Source of the DNA: a candidate division WS1 bacterium
GTDB lineage: Bacteria; Armatimonadota; Zipacnadia; Zipacnadales; UBA5352
Length of the DNA: 58,902 nt
NCBI GenBank assembly: GCA_003566775.1
Contig: PXBW01000074.1
Location: 1 to 58,902 of the forward strand
Reading direction: 5' to 3'
The position numbers were made by a program, and so were the translations under genes. Shown in pieces: positions 1 through 9,021 of the stretch. Numbering within the stretch: position 1 is the first letter of the stretch; each line of letters begins with the position of its first letter. The notes under the pieces are model-generated. The model saw only the letters and a program-made list of their open reading frames with translations, did not search any database and had not been told where the DNA came from.

Positions 1-414
1 ATGGGCAGCACCAATGGCGGCAACCCGATCTCCTCGATCGCGGCACTGACCGCCATCGAGATCGTTGAGGAGGAGGGCCTGGTCGAGAACTCGCGCAGGA
101 TGGGCGAGGTCTTCGAGGCGCGCTTCCTGCAGATGCAGGAGCGCTTCCCGCAGCTTGGCGACGTGCGGGCGCTGGGGCTGATGGGCGGCCTGGAGTTCGT
201 GAAGGACCCCGAGACGAAGGAGCCGGCGCCGGAGCTTACCCGGCAGATCGTCTGGGAGAGCTTCCAGCGCGGCCTGATCATGATCGCCCCGATCGGCCTG
301 TATGACAACGTAATTCGCGTGGCACCGCCGCTGGTGATCACCGAGGAGCAGGCGAACGAGAGCCTCGACATCTTCGAGGAGGCCATCGAGGCCGCCATCG
401 CCGAGGTGGGGTAG
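1..414 (+). CDS. Class III (PLP-dependent) aminotransferase, C-terminal fragment
   Basis: The reading frame is open from the first base of the window, so only the last 137 residues are present. They match the C-terminal part of the 4-aminobutyrate/acetylornithine aminotransferase family: a GGNPISSIAAL stretch (usually GGNP..CAAAL), then a small domain with VRALGLMGGLEF and a terminal IRVAPPLVITEE segment that resembles the end of ArgD at 4404-5600. The catalytic lysine lies upstream, outside the window. Substrate cannot be told from this part; GABA, ornithine-type or other omega-amino donors are all possible. The internal ATG at position 1 is not claimed as the true start. Confidence 0.85.
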   Translation: MGSTNGGNPISSIAALTAIEIVEEEGLVENSRRMGEVFEARFLQMQERFPQLGDVRALGLMGGLEFVKDPETKEPAPELTRQIVWESFQRGLIMIAPIGLYDNVIRVAPPLVITEEQANESLDIFEEAIEAAIAEVG

Positions 415-543
415 AGGACAGATCGAAGGGAAAGGTGTGTCTTCCCTTCTTGCCTGACCGGGTGAGAAGGAAGACCTTCGACTTCTTGTAGGAAGACAGG
501 CCGCGGGCAAATAGAACGCAATTTCTTTTGCTTGCAGGAACTT

Positions 544-605
544 CTACCCAAAGAAAGTTGTCTCAGAGGATAGAAGCACAAACAAGTGCTGATTTCTTTG
601 GGTAG
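544..605. repeat. 13-bp perfect inverted repeat upstream of fic
   Basis: CTACCCAAAGAAA (544-556) is mirrored perfectly by TTTCTTTGGGTAG (593-605), ending 12 bp before the fic start. A second inverted repeat, AGCAC/GTGCT (575-579, 586-590), nests inside. The segment is more AT-rich than its surroundings. It could be an operator or the stem of an RNA hairpin. No T-tract follows, so a terminator is unlikely. Confidence 0.6.
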
Positions 606-617
606 GAGCGCGAGCGG

Positions 618-1802
618 ATGTTTCCGGATCAGTTCGTCGAGACGGCTGCGGGCAGGTCTGTACCGGTCGAACAGGGGCGGTGGGGCTTCGTCCCGCATGG
701 ACCGCCGTGGGATTTCGAGTACAGTTCCGAACTGGTTGCTCTGCTGTCCGAGGCCACGATGAGCCTTGGTGCGCTGGCCGCGACTGCTGAGGTATACTCG
801 GGAGCGCGACTGCTGGTCGCACCCGCGATGCGGATAGAGGCGGTCAGCAGCTCTCGTATTGAGGGCACGCGTACGTCGCTGGAGGAGCTTCTCAGGATCG
901 AGCGCGATCCAGTCGCGGACGAGCCTTCAGAGGACGCCCGCGAGGTCATCAACCATGTGCAGGCTATGGACTGGGGCCTGCGCAACTTGAGGCGAACGGG
1001 CTTCACCTCTCGCTTCATCCAGGCGCTCCATGGAGTGCTGATGAGGGCAATGCGCGGCTCGGTCCTCTCGCCCGGGCAGTATCGCAGCGCTCAGGTGTAC
1101 ATTGGCTCGGGGCAGGGTATGGCTTCGGCGAGTTACATTCCTGCGCCGCCCGGCGAGGTCCCCGGCCTGATGGAGAAGCTCGCGAGCTATCTGCAGCAGC
1201 CGCCTGCTGACGTGCCGCTGCTGGTGCAGGTAGCGCTGGTTCACTGGTTCTTTGAGGCCGTGCATCCGTTCGCCGACGGCAACGGTCGCGTCGGCCGACT
1301 GCTGATGACGCTGACGCTCTGCGCTCGCGATGAACTGCCGGCTCCGGTGCTGTATCTGAGCCCGTTCATCGAGGAACATCGGCAGGAGTACTACGACGGA
1401 CTGCTCGGTGCCAGCCGCGACGGCGATTTCGCGGGATGGATCGCCTTCATCCTACGCGCGGTCTCGGTTCAGTCGAGGTCCGCAAGCGCCACGATCAGGC
1501 GGATCGGCGCGTTGCATGACGAAATGCGCGAGCGCCTTCGCGCCGAGAGCCGATCGGTCAACCTGCTGGCGCTGCTCGATCTGCTATTCGAGAACCCTTT
1601 TGTGAGCGCTCCGCAGGCTGCCAGGCTGATGCAGGTGAGTGATCAGACCGTCCGCAATCTGCTGGACAATCTGCTTGAGGTAGGACTGGTCGAGCAGTTC
1701 GGTGAACGCAGACGCAATCGAGTCTTCTACGCCCCTCGCCTGCTGCGGATGCTGCAGGAGGCGGCGCGGTCAGGGGACAGGATAGACACCCGCATAGAAT
1801 GA
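618..1802 (+). CDS. Fic family protein (AMP-transferase) with C-terminal winged helix
   Basis: 394 aa. The Fic signature HPFADGNGRVGR starts at His216; His is the catalytic base and the DGNGR loop binds the nucleotide phosphates in enzymes that transfer AMP from ATP to a hydroxyl side chain. An N-terminal autoinhibitory motif of the (S/T)xxxE(G/N) type, SSRIEG, lies at residues 78-83, which makes this a class II Fic protein whose inhibitory helix is in the same chain. The C-terminus, about 310-375, looks like a winged-helix DNA-binding domain (QAARLMQVSDQTVRNLLDNL), as in SoFic-like proteins. The stop overlaps the next start (ATGA, 1799-1802). The target is unknown; autoregulation through the upstream inverted repeat is my inference. 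Confidence 0.92.
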   Translation: MFPDQFVETAAGRSVPVEQGRWGFVPHGPPWDFEYSSELVALLSEATMSLGALAATAEVYSGARLLVAPAMRIEAVSSSRIEGTRTSLEELLRIERDPVADEPSEDAREVINHVQAMDWGLRNLRRTGFTSRFIQALHGVLMRAMRGSVLSPGQYRSAQVYIGSGQGMASASYIPAPPGEVPGLMEKLASYLQQPPADVPLLVQVALVHWFFEAVHPFADGNGRVGRLLMTLTLCARDELPAPVLYLSPFIEEHRQEYYDGLLGASRDGDFAGWIAFILRAVSVQSRSASATIRRIGALHDEMRERLRAESRSVNLLALLDLLFENPFVSAPQAARLMQVSDQTVRNLLDNLLEVGLVEQFGERRRNRVFYAPRLLRMLQEAARSGDRIDTRIE

Positions 1803-2533
1803 GAATTGCGCGTATCTTCGGCATCGCCTTCATCACCGGCTTCTCGGGCGCGATGATGCCCGGGCCGATGCTCGTGCTGGTGATCGGGCAGGTCGGTGCC
1901 CATCAGAGCATGGGGCCGGTCTGGGCCATCGTCGGCGGACACGCGCTGCTTGAGATCATCACCGTCATCCTGCTGATGGTCGGGCTGCGCGAGGTGCTGC
2001 AGCGTCCCGCCCTGCGCGGCGGCATCGGCCTCGTCGGTGGCGCATTTCTCGCTTACATGGGCGTGGACATGATGCTCGGAGCCGAGACGATGACGCTCGA
2101 CCTCGGCGCGACTGGCGCTGGAATGCCGTGGTTCGAACTGATACTTGCCGGCGCTTTCGTCTGCGCCATCAACCCGTACTTCGTCGGCTGGTGGGCGACC
2201 ATCGGCACCGGCCAACTGGCGCACACCGCGCCGTGTAATCTGAAGGAGTATATCTCGTTCTACCTCGGACACGAACTGTCCGATCTCGTCTGGTACGCCA
2301 TCGTCGGCCTGATAGTCATAACGGGCGCGACGTGGCTGTCGCCAACGGTTTACACCTGGCTCATACTGATATGCGGCGCGGCGCTCGTGGTCTTGAGCCT
2401 CTGGTTCATCTGGACCGGAGTGCGCTTCATCTGGCTCGGGGCAGGAGATGAGAGCCAACTGCCTACCGCCGAGATGCTGGAGAAGGCATGCACGGGCGCG
2501 GCCGCAACTGACGCGGATACTGATGAGGAGTGA
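1799..2533 (+). CDS. LysE/RhtB family amino-acid exporter
   Basis: 244 aa with about six hydrophobic segments. It opens with the family signature: a first helix (FITGFSGAMMPGPMLVLVIG) followed by a GP-rich turn, as in LysE/RhtB exporters that expel basic amino acids, homoserine or threonine across the inner membrane. The first codon overlaps the fic stop (ATGA), so translation is probably coupled to fic, and hisG starts 8 bp after its stop. The C-terminal 25 residues are soluble and acidic (TDADTDEE). The exported compound cannot be deduced; linkage to hisG weakly hints at an amino acid or related metabolite. Confidence 0.85.
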   Translation: MRIARIFGIAFITGFSGAMMPGPMLVLVIGQVGAHQSMGPVWAIVGGHALLEIITVILLMVGLREVLQRPALRGGIGLVGGAFLAYMGVDMMLGAETMTLDLGATGAGMPWFELILAGAFVCAINPYFVGWWATIGTGQLAHTAPCNLKEYISFYLGHELSDLVWYAIVGLIVITGATWLSPTVYTWLILICGAALVVLSLWFIWTGVRFIWLGAGDESQLPTAEMLEKACTGAAATDADTDEE

Positions 2534-2541
2534 ATCAACCC

Positions 2542-3426
2542 ATGTCGGACAGACAGTTGCGTATCGGGTTGCCCAAGGGCAGCCTTCAGAACTCGACGAT
2601 CGAGCTTTTCAATAAGGCGGGGTTTGCCGTCACCGTTGACGAGCGCGCTTACTCCCCCGACCTCGGCGATGAGGAGCTTTGGGGCGTACTGCTGCGAGCG
2701 CAGGAACTGCCGCTTTACATCGCCAACGGCGTGCTCGACTGCGGCCTCACCGGATACGACTGGATTCTGGAGCGAGGCGTGGATCTCGTTGAGGTGAGCG
2801 ATCTTATCTACGCGAAGGGCGGCATGCGCCCCTATCGCTGGGTGCTTGCGGTGCACGAGAGTTCGGACATCCAGAGCATTGAGGATCTCGATGGCAAGCG
2901 GATCGCAACGGAGCTTGTGTCGATGGCGAAGCGTCTTCTCGCCGAGCATGGGGTCGAGGCTCAGGTCGAGTTCTCATGGGGCGCGACCGAGGCCAAGTGT
3001 CCTGATCTCGTGGACGCGGTTATCGAGGGCACCGAGACCGGCAGCACGCTGCGCGCGAACAACCTGCGCGTCGTCGAGGTGCTCTTCGAGTCATGCACGA
3101 AGTTCGTTGCCAGCGCGGAAGCGTGGAACGACCCATGGAAGCGCGAGAAGATCGAGAGCATCTCGCTGCTGCTCAACGCGGCGCTCGCAGCCGAGAACAA
3201 GGTCGGTCTGAAGATGAACGCGCGCGAAGAGGACCTTGAGGCGATCCTCGACTGTCTGCCCGCGCTGAAGATGCCGACCGTCTCGCCGCTGGCGAACGGT
3301 GACGAGCAGTGGGTGGCGATAGAGACGATCCTCGACGCGAGTGTCGTGAAGGACCTGATCCCGGCGCTGAAAGCCGCGGGCGCACAGGGCATCATCGAGT
3401 ATCCTCTCACGAAGGTCGTGGTGTGA
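2542..3426 (+). CDS. hisG: ATP phosphoribosyltransferase, long form (HisG)
   Basis: 294 aa. It catalyses the first step of histidine synthesis, joining ATP and PRPP. The N-terminus (RIGLPKGSLQ) and the GLTGYDWI segment are typical, and the length plus a C-terminal ACT-like regulatory domain (from about residue 215, ending GIIEYPLTKVVV) identify the long HisG type that is feedback-inhibited by histidine and needs no HisZ. I chose ATG 2542 because GAGGAG at 2525-2530 sits 11 bp before it; an in-frame GTG at 2530 would overlap that site. No other his gene is in the window; hisG is instead the last gene of the fic-lysE unit. Confidence 0.95.
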   Translation: MSDRQLRIGLPKGSLQNSTIELFNKAGFAVTVDERAYSPDLGDEELWGVLLRAQELPLYIANGVLDCGLTGYDWILERGVDLVEVSDLIYAKGGMRPYRWVLAVHESSDIQSIEDLDGKRIATELVSMAKRLLAEHGVEAQVEFSWGATEAKCPDLVDAVIEGTETGSTLRANNLRVVEVLFESCTKFVASAEAWNDPWKREKIESISLLLNAALAAENKVGLKMNAREEDLEAILDCLPALKMPTVSPLANGDEQWVAIETILDASVVKDLIPALKAAGAQGIIEYPLTKVVV

Positions 3427-3472
3427 GCGGAGGAATCGGGACGGTCTCGCCGACAGCAGCGCTCTTCAGCGC

Positions 3473-3501
3473 TTGACGGTAGGCAACCGCTTCGTTATAC
3501 T
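3473..3501 (+). promoter_or_regulatory. Sigma-70 type promoter
   Basis: TTGACG (3473-3478), a 17-bp spacer and TATACT (3496-3501). This is close to consensus and lies about 50 bp before the GTG start at 3553. It would separate transcription of the secreted protein from hisG. Confidence 0.75.
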
Positions 3502-3552
3502 GCCCGCAGTTTTCGCATCGTCTGCACGCAATAGACGTTGGAGGTGTTTGAT

Positions 3553-4287
3553 GTGCGCGCACACAGAGTCGCAGCTATCGTCGCAGTAATGCTGGTGATC
3601 AGCACATCGATGGCGTTCGCTCAGGTCTGGGAACCCACCGATCTGTGGCTGCCGGAGAGTGTACTCGAGATCCCCACCGCAAGCTGGTTTGGTACGACAG
3701 GGATGACGGTGATCCCGACAGCCCATGTCCTCGATCACACGGATGTTTCCGTGCATGGCCACTACATCGACTTCTCCGGGACCGATGACTGGGAAGGCGT
3801 TTTCGGCGCAAACGTATGCATCTACCCCGGTCTTGAGGTGGGGGCCACTGTGTGGGAGTCGGGGCTCACCGGCACGGGATCGGATGAGACCACGCTGGAC
3901 ATCAAGTACTCGCTCGACACGCCAAACCTCCTCGATCTCGGGCCCGATGCTCCCCTAATCGCTATCGGGGCGCGTGACATCAGCAATGAGGTAAACCGCG
4001 GGTACTACATTGTCCTGTCGCAGGACTTCACGATGGACGTGGAGAGGGGCCAGACCGTAAGCGCAACTCTCGGTTTCGGCGATTCCGACATCAGCGGATC
4101 GGCGCTCGACGGCTTCTTCGCAGGCATAGACTTCTCTCCGTTCGACTTTGCGCGCATACAGGTCGAGCATGATAGCGACAACCTCAACGCGCAGTTGCGC
4201 TACTGGTGGAGCGAGTGGGCCGTAACTGAGGTAGGCTTCCTCGACGGTGACTTTGGCGCAGGCGTGAGCATATACACCGGCTTCTGA
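3553..4287 (+). CDS. Secreted beta-rich protein, possible outer-membrane barrel (YjbH-like)
   Basis: 244 aa from GTG 3553, chosen because GGAGGT (3540-3545) is 7 bp upstream. Residues 1-23 form a signal peptide with a likely SPase I site after SMAFA. The mature part is a run of alternating short strands rich in Gly, Asp, Thr and aromatics, ending in an aromatic residue (SIYTGF), as expected for an outer-membrane or periplasmic beta-barrel. The pattern (FGTTGMTVIPTA, NVCIYPGLEVGATVW) recalls YjbH-type barrel proteins, but I am not certain of the family. It has its own promoter and a strong terminator, so it is probably monocistronic. No catalytic motif is visible. Confidence 0.7.
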   Translation: MRAHRVAAIVAVMLVISTSMAFAQVWEPTDLWLPESVLEIPTASWFGTTGMTVIPTAHVLDHTDVSVHGHYIDFSGTDDWEGVFGANVCIYPGLEVGATVWESGLTGTGSDETTLDIKYSLDTPNLLDLGPDAPLIAIGARDISNEVNRGYYIVLSQDFTMDVERGQTVSATLGFGDSDISGSALDGFFAGIDFSPFDFARIQVEHDSDNLNAQLRYWWSEWAVTEVGFLDGDFGAGVSIYTGF

Positions 4288-4329
4288 TGCGCCGAACACC
4301 CAACCAACATGTCCAAGCATGATCAAGTG

Positions 4330-4360
4330 AAGCCCCGCTCAGGTGAGCGGGGCTTCTTCT
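4330..4360 (+). terminator. Intrinsic terminator
   Basis: An 11-bp perfect stem, AAGCCCCGCTC (4330-4340) and GAGCGGGGCTT (4345-4355), with an AGGT loop is followed by CTTCT. It lies between the convergent genes ending at 4287 (+) and 4404 (-). Confidence 0.85.
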
Positions 4361-4403
4361 CGTGGCCGGAATCAACTGCGCGTTACCTCCGCGCCTGTCT
4401 CGC

Positions 4404-5600
4404 TCAGTCGAGCCTGCCGATTGCCTCCACAATCATCTCGACTGCACGCTCACACTCTTCCTCAGTGATTGTCAGGGGTGGCGCGAGACGCAGCAGATTG
4501 GTGCCGATCGCGTTTATCACCAGACCGCCATCCAGCGCTTCTGCCGCGACCTCCGCTGCCCGCTCGACGCCGAGTTCCACCCCCAGCAGAAGCCCTTCGC
4601 CGCGAATGTGATCTATTTCGTGCATATCCTCGGCCAGCGCGTCGAAGCGCTCGGTCAGCAGCGCCCCCATCTCGGCCGCGCGCTCGACCAGGCCCTCGTC
4701 CTCGATGATAGAGACCATTTCGAGCGCAGTGGTGCAGGCGAGATGATTGCCGCCGAAGGTCGATGCGTGATCCCCGGGTTCGAAGGTGGTTGCGACGTCT
4801 CCCTTCGCAAGGCAGGCGCCAATCGGAAAGCCTCCACCGAGCGACTTCGCGAGCGTCATGATGTCCGGTTCAATCCCCCAGTGTTCATGGCCGAACCAGC
4901 GTCCAGTGCGTCCCAGACCGGTCTGCACTTCATCAAGGATCAGCAGGATGCCGCGGTCGTCGCAGAGAGAGCGCACGTCAGCGAGGTAATCCTCGTCGGG
5001 CACATTGATGCCGCCCTCACCCTGGATCGGTTCGAGCATGACCGCGCATACTTTGTCATCGACTGCACCTGTCAGCGCCTCAATGTTGCCGAACTCGACG
5101 TAGCGAAAGCCCGGCGGCAGCGGCAGGAATGACTTCTGATACTTCTCCTGTCCCGTCGCGGTGATTGTGGTCAGTGTTCGACCGTGGAACGACTTGAGCG
5201 CGGTTACGATCGTTCGCTGCCCCGCCGCGAGATTGTGCAACGCCCACTTGCGCGCGAGCTTGATGGCGGCCTCGTTCGCCTCTGCACCCGAGTTGCAGAA
5301 GAAGCTGCGTTCGGCGAAGGATATGTCGGCCAGCTTCCTGGCAAGCCGCGCCTGCGGCTCAATGAAGAAGAGATTGGATGTATGCATGATCCGCCGCGCC
5401 TGCTCGCATATCGTCTTCACGAGCCTCGGATGACTGTGACCGACCCCACAGACCGCGATCCCGGCGACGAAGTCGAGATACTCCTTACCGTCCGCATCCC
5501 ACAGCTTCGCACCCTCGCCTCTTACGAAGGCGATCTCGGGCGGACCATAGGTGGGCATCAGGTAGTCTCGGGCGAGTTCGGCTATCTCGTGGTTGTTCAT
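4404..5600 (-). CDS. argD: Acetylornithine aminotransferase (ArgD)
   Basis: 398 aa, the usual length. It converts N-acetylglutamate semialdehyde to N-acetylornithine with glutamate and PLP. Visible landmarks are FCNSGAEANEAAIKLAR (residues 101-117), the PLP-contacting ILDEVQTGLGRTG (221-233) and the Schiff-base lysine K252 in TLAKSLGGGFP. It is the last gene of argC-argJ-argB-argD, 40 bp after argB. The C-terminal third resembles the fragment at 1-414, so the two aminotransferases are paralogues, but arginine-cluster linkage supports the ArgD role here. Both strands converge on the terminator at 4330. Confidence 0.96.
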   Translation of the reverse strand: MNNHEIAELARDYLMPTYGPPEIAFVRGEGAKLWDADGKEYLDFVAGIAVCGVGHSHPRLVKTICEQARRIMHTSNLFFIEPQARLARKLADISFAERSFFCNSGAEANEAAIKLARKWALHNLAAGQRTIVTALKSFHGRTLTTITATGQEKYQKSFLPLPPGFRYVEFGNIEALTGAVDDKVCAVMLEPIQGEGGINVPDEDYLADVRSLCDDRGILLILDEVQTGLGRTGRWFGHEHWGIEPDIMTLAKSLGGGFPIGACLAKGDVATTFEPGDHASTFGGNHLACTTALEMVSIIEDEGLVERAAEMGALLTERFDALAEDMHEIDHIRGEGLLLGVELGVERAAEVAAEALDGGLVINAIGTNLLRLAPPLTITEEECERAVEMIVEAIGRLD

Positions 5601-5640
5601 CTACAATCGTCCCCTCATCTTGACTGCCTTGCTGATGCGA

Positions 5641-6516
5641 TCAATCCGCGACGACCATCGTCCCGATGCCCTGTTCGGAGAACAGTTCGATCAGCAGCGA
5701 GTGCGGGCGCGAGCCGTCGATCATATGCGCGCGCTCGACGCCGCCCTCCACCGCCATAATGCAGCTTTGCATTTTCGGGATCATCCCCGAGCCCACGGCA
5801 TCGGAAGTAAGCATCTCGCGGGCCTCTGTCAGGCTAAGCTCGCTGATCAGGGTCAAAGGATCTTCCCTATCTGCGAGCAGCCCCGGAACATCGCTTAGCG
5901 TGACCAGTTTCTGTGCTTCAAGCTCGACCGCAAGCGCTCCGGCAACGTGATCGGCGTTGATGTTCAGCGGCGCGCCGGAGGTGTCGCGCCCGATCGGCGA
6001 GATGACCGGGATATGTCCCGCGTTGATGAGGTCCAGAATCAGGCGGGGTCGGATTTCGGTGACCTCACCAACGTGGCCGAGGTCGGCCCCGTTCGGCCCT
6101 TCCATCCTGCAGGCTCCGAGGACGCAGCCGTCCCGTCCGGAGATCGCCACCGCCGAAACGCCGGCCGCCTGCACCTGTGAGGCGAGATCCTGTGCGATAG
6201 TGCCGACCAGCACCATCTCCGCGACCTCCATGGTCGCATCATCGGTGACGCGCAGTCCCTCAATGAAGGTCGGCTCGAGGCCGAGGCGCTCCATGACCTC
6301 GCTGATCTTCTTTCCGCCACCGTGTACGATCACCGGCCGCATCCCGACGTAGTGCAGCAACGCGACATCGGCGCAGACGCTGCGCTTGAGTTCATCGTCC
6401 ACCATGGCGGCACCGCCGTACTTCACCACTATGGTGGCGCCCCGAAACTGCTGGATGTAGGGCAGTGCCTCGATGAGGACCTCGGCCCTTGCCTCGATGC
6501 CGTTCTGTTCGCTCAT
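5641..6516 (-). CDS. argB: Acetylglutamate kinase (ArgB)
   Basis: 291 aa, amino-acid kinase fold. It phosphorylates N-acetylglutamate, the second step of arginine synthesis. The phosphate-binding segments VKYGGAAM (near residue 28) and VHGGGKKI (near 64) and the C-terminal LTSDAVGSGMIPKM, which contributes lysine and nucleotide contacts, are all present. An N-terminal extension of about 18 residues (MSEQNGIEARAEVLIEAL) is of the kind that in arginine-sensitive NAGKs forms part of the regulatory helix, so feedback inhibition is possible but not proven. It lies between argJ and argD. Confidence 0.96.
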   Translation of the reverse strand: MSEQNGIEARAEVLIEALPYIQQFRGATIVVKYGGAAMVDDELKRSVCADVALLHYVGMRPVIVHGGGKKISEVMERLGLEPTFIEGLRVTDDATMEVAEMVLVGTIAQDLASQVQAAGVSAVAISGRDGCVLGACRMEGPNGADLGHVGEVTEIRPRLILDLINAGHIPVISPIGRDTSGAPLNINADHVAGALAVELEAQKLVTLSDVPGLLADREDPLTLISELSLTEAREMLTSDAVGSGMIPKMQSCIMAVEGGVERAHMIDGSRPHSLLIELFSEQGIGTMVVAD

Positions 6517-6641
6517 GATCTCCGTTCCTCTGCGGCGTGGCGTGTTTGCGGAAGCTGCAATCCCTCAGTAACAGTCACAGGGCAGCGGCTGTTGACTGTC
6601 TCCACGTGCGAAGGTCACCTCGCACGCCCTGGTAATTGCCT

Positions 6642-7841
6642 CTATGCGTTGAGTTCGACAAACTGCGGTGTCATGTCACAGGTCCAGCAGGTCGCGGACT
6701 CGCTTCCTGCACCGAGATCGATCGCGATCTCAAGCTCATCGGCGGTCGCGACCTTCGCGGCCTTCTGCAGATCGTACTGCACTGCCTCACCCGCGGAGAA
6801 TGCCGTGATGCCGCCGATGGCGATCTCCACCTTCGCGGGATCGAGATCCACGCCGGATGCCCCTACCGCGGCGGCGGTTCGTCCCCAGTTGAAGTCGCCG
6901 CCCCACGCGGCGGTCTTAACCAGCGTGTAGTTAGTCACCGCGCGGGCAACGCTGTGGGCATCCTCGTACGTCTTCGCCCCGGTCACATGGACGGTCACGA
7001 ACTTGCTCGAACCCTCGCCATCGCGGGCGATCTTCTGTGCGAGATCCTGCGTGACGAACGTAAGCGCCGCCTGGAAAGCCTCGAAGCCGGGGGAGGCCGG
7101 GCTTTCAATGCGATTCCCACCCGCGGCGCCGTTGGCGAGGAGTATGACCGTATCGTTGGTGCTCATGTCACCGTCAACGGATATACAGTTGAAAGAGAGT
7201 CCGACGGCCTCGCGTAGCGCGATCCGCATCGGCTCAGGATCGATGGCGAGGTCCGTGCAGATGAAGCAGAGCATCGTGGCCATGTTCGGGCAGATCATTC
7301 CCGCGCCCTTGGTCATGCCTCCCAGATGGATCCGCTCCCCGCCTGCGTCAAACTCGACGGCGCACCGCTTGGGGACCGTGTCGGTAGTCATGATGGCGCG
7401 GGCGGCCTCCTCGTCGGCATCTCGGCTGAGTGAGTCGGCGGCGTTGCGGATACCCACTTCGATACAGTCCATCGGCAGTTGAACGCCGATCCGCCCGGTG
7501 GAGCACACGAGTGTCTCCTCCACGGGTACGCCGGTAAGCTCCGCCGCAAGCTCGGCCATGCGTTCTGCGCTCGCGAGGCCCTGTGTGCCGGTGGCAGCGT
7601 TCGCATTGCCGGAGTTTGTGACAACCGTGCGCGCCGAGCCATCGGCGATATGCCGCTCGGTGACGTATGTCGGCGCGGCCCGGAAGCGATTCGTGGTGAT
7701 AGTGGCCGCCGCCGTGGCCGGTCGCAGCGAGTGCAGCATCATCAGGTCGCTCCCCTCAACCTTCACTCCACATGCGACGCCCGCGGCCACGAAGTCCTCA
7801 GCGACCAGCACGCCTCCGTCGATCTGTGTGAACTTCATCAT
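6642..7841 (-). CDS. argJ: Glutamate N-acetyltransferase (ArgJ)
   Basis: About 399 aa. ArgJ recycles the acetyl group from N-acetylornithine to glutamate and, in bifunctional forms, also uses acetyl-CoA. The enzyme self-cleaves before the threonine of the conserved KGAGMICPNMATML block (about residue 190), and that block is intact. The C-terminus ends FVELNA; the family normally ends close to N-A-x-Y-x-T/S, so it is slightly short or divergent there. ATG 7841 is preferred because GAGGG is 6 bp upstream; the in-frame ATG at 7847 directly abuts it. No argA or argE lies nearby, so the cyclic pathway is likely. Confidence 0.95.
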   Translation of the reverse strand: MMKFTQIDGGVLVAEDFVAAGVACGVKVEGSDLMMLHSLRPATAAATITTNRFRAAPTYVTERHIADGSARTVVTNSGNANAATGTQGLASAERMAELAAELTGVPVEETLVCSTGRIGVQLPMDCIEVGIRNAADSLSRDADEEAARAIMTTDTVPKRCAVEFDAGGERIHLGGMTKGAGMICPNMATMLCFICTDLAIDPEPMRIALREAVGLSFNCISVDGDMSTNDTVILLANGAAGGNRIESPASPGFEAFQAALTFVTQDLAQKIARDGEGSSKFVTVHVTGAKTYEDAHSVARAVTNYTLVKTAAWGGDFNWGRTAAAVGASGVDLDPAKVEIAIGGITAFSAGEAVQYDLQKAAKVATADELEIAIDLGAGSESATCWTCDMTPQFVELNA

Positions 7842-7989
7842 ATCCATCCCTCACTATCGATTGCGTATCGCCCCGTAGTCCGTCGAGAATACTGCAGCGT
7901 CCTTCTGCGAACCCGAGCAGGCGGAGGTGTCTCAACCCTGTCGGGAAGGGATTGCATCTGTTATGCCAAGGGCACATTGCAGATGGTGT

Positions 7990-9021
7990 TCACGGCCAGT
8001 GCGGATAGCGCACAAGTGCGGTCGCTTCGTCGCAGCCTGTCATGAGGTTCATGCATTGTACCGCCGCGCCCGCGAGACCCTTAATCAGATTATCGATCGC
8101 CGAAACCGCGATCAGCCGCCCGGAAGCCTCATCGATGGTAATACCTACGTGGCAGAAGTTCGTGCCCGACACATGCTTGGTGGCCGGGACGTTTCCGGAA
8201 TCCAGCACACGAACGAAAGTCTCGTTGGCGTAGAAATCGCGATAGATCTCGACGGCCTCGTCAGGCTCGATCTGCCGCGTGAGATCCCCGTAGCAGGTGC
8301 TCAGTATGCCGCGATCCATCGGAATCAGGTGCGGAGTGAAGGTCCCCCCCACCGATGCTCCAGGCGAGGAAAGTTCCTGTGAGATCTCAGGTGTGTGTCT
8401 GTGCTTGGCCACATTGTACGCGGCCACCGATTCGTTGCACTCGGTGTAATGCGTGGTCAGGGACAGTTTACGACCCGCGCCTGATACTCCTGACTTGCTG
8501 TCAACTATAACTTTCGGCTCGATAAGCCCGGCTCTGATGGCTGGAGCCAGAGCGAGGATCGCGCTGGTCGGGTAGCAGCCGGGGACCGCGGTGAGCTGCG
8601 TCTCCACGATCTCATCGCGGTGCAGTTCCGGCAAGCCGTAAACTGCGTCTTCGAGCAGATCCGGCCGTGGATGCTTCTCGTAGTAGCGCTCATAGACCGC
8701 CGGGTCTTTCAGACGGCAGTCCGCGGAGAAGTCGATGACCTTGCAGTCATGCTCGAGCGCCTCTGCCACAGACTCCGCTCCGACCGCATGGGGGAGGCAG
8801 AAGACCATCAGGTCCGCGACCTCCGCGGCGGCGGAGACATCGATCTCCCTCACCTGCATGTCGATCGCCCCGGCGAGGTGCGGATAGAAGTCGGCCAGTT
8901 CCTCGCCCACCGTGGTGTGCCCGCCCAGCCAGGTGATTGCCACTTCAGGATGCTCCAGAAGGATGCGCACCAACTCGATCCCACCGTAGCCTGTTGCGCC
9001 CAAGATTGCCACTCGTGTCAT
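7990..9021 (-). CDS. argC: N-acetyl-gamma-glutamyl-phosphate reductase (ArgC)
   Basis: 343 aa from ATG 9021. It reduces N-acetylglutamyl phosphate with NADPH. The N-terminal nucleotide-binding sequence is TRVAILGATGYGGIELVR, and the catalytic cysteine is C149 in VPGCYPTS. The frame is open upstream to 9141, but the extra 40 residues would translate the terminator-like hairpin and have no family match; the Rossmann motif begins right after ATG 9021, which is preceded by GAGGT. It is the first gene of the arg cluster and lies behind the structured leader at 9125-9300, so its expression probably reports arginine or a related metabolite. Confidence 0.95.
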   Translation of the reverse strand: MTRVAILGATGYGGIELVRILLEHPEVAITWLGGHTTVGEELADFYPHLAGAIDMQVREIDVSAAAEVADLMVFCLPHAVGAESVAEALEHDCKVIDFSADCRLKDPAVYERYYEKHPRPDLLEDAVYGLPELHRDEIVETQLTAVPGCYPTSAILALAPAIRAGLIEPKVIVDSKSGVSGAGRKLSLTTHYTECNESVAAYNVAKHRHTPEISQELSSPGASVGGTFTPHLIPMDRGILSTCYGDLTRQIEPDEAVEIYRDFYANETFVRVLDSGNVPATKHVSGTNFCHVGITIDEASGRLIAVSAIDNLIKGLAGAAVQCMNLMTGCDEATALVRYPHWP

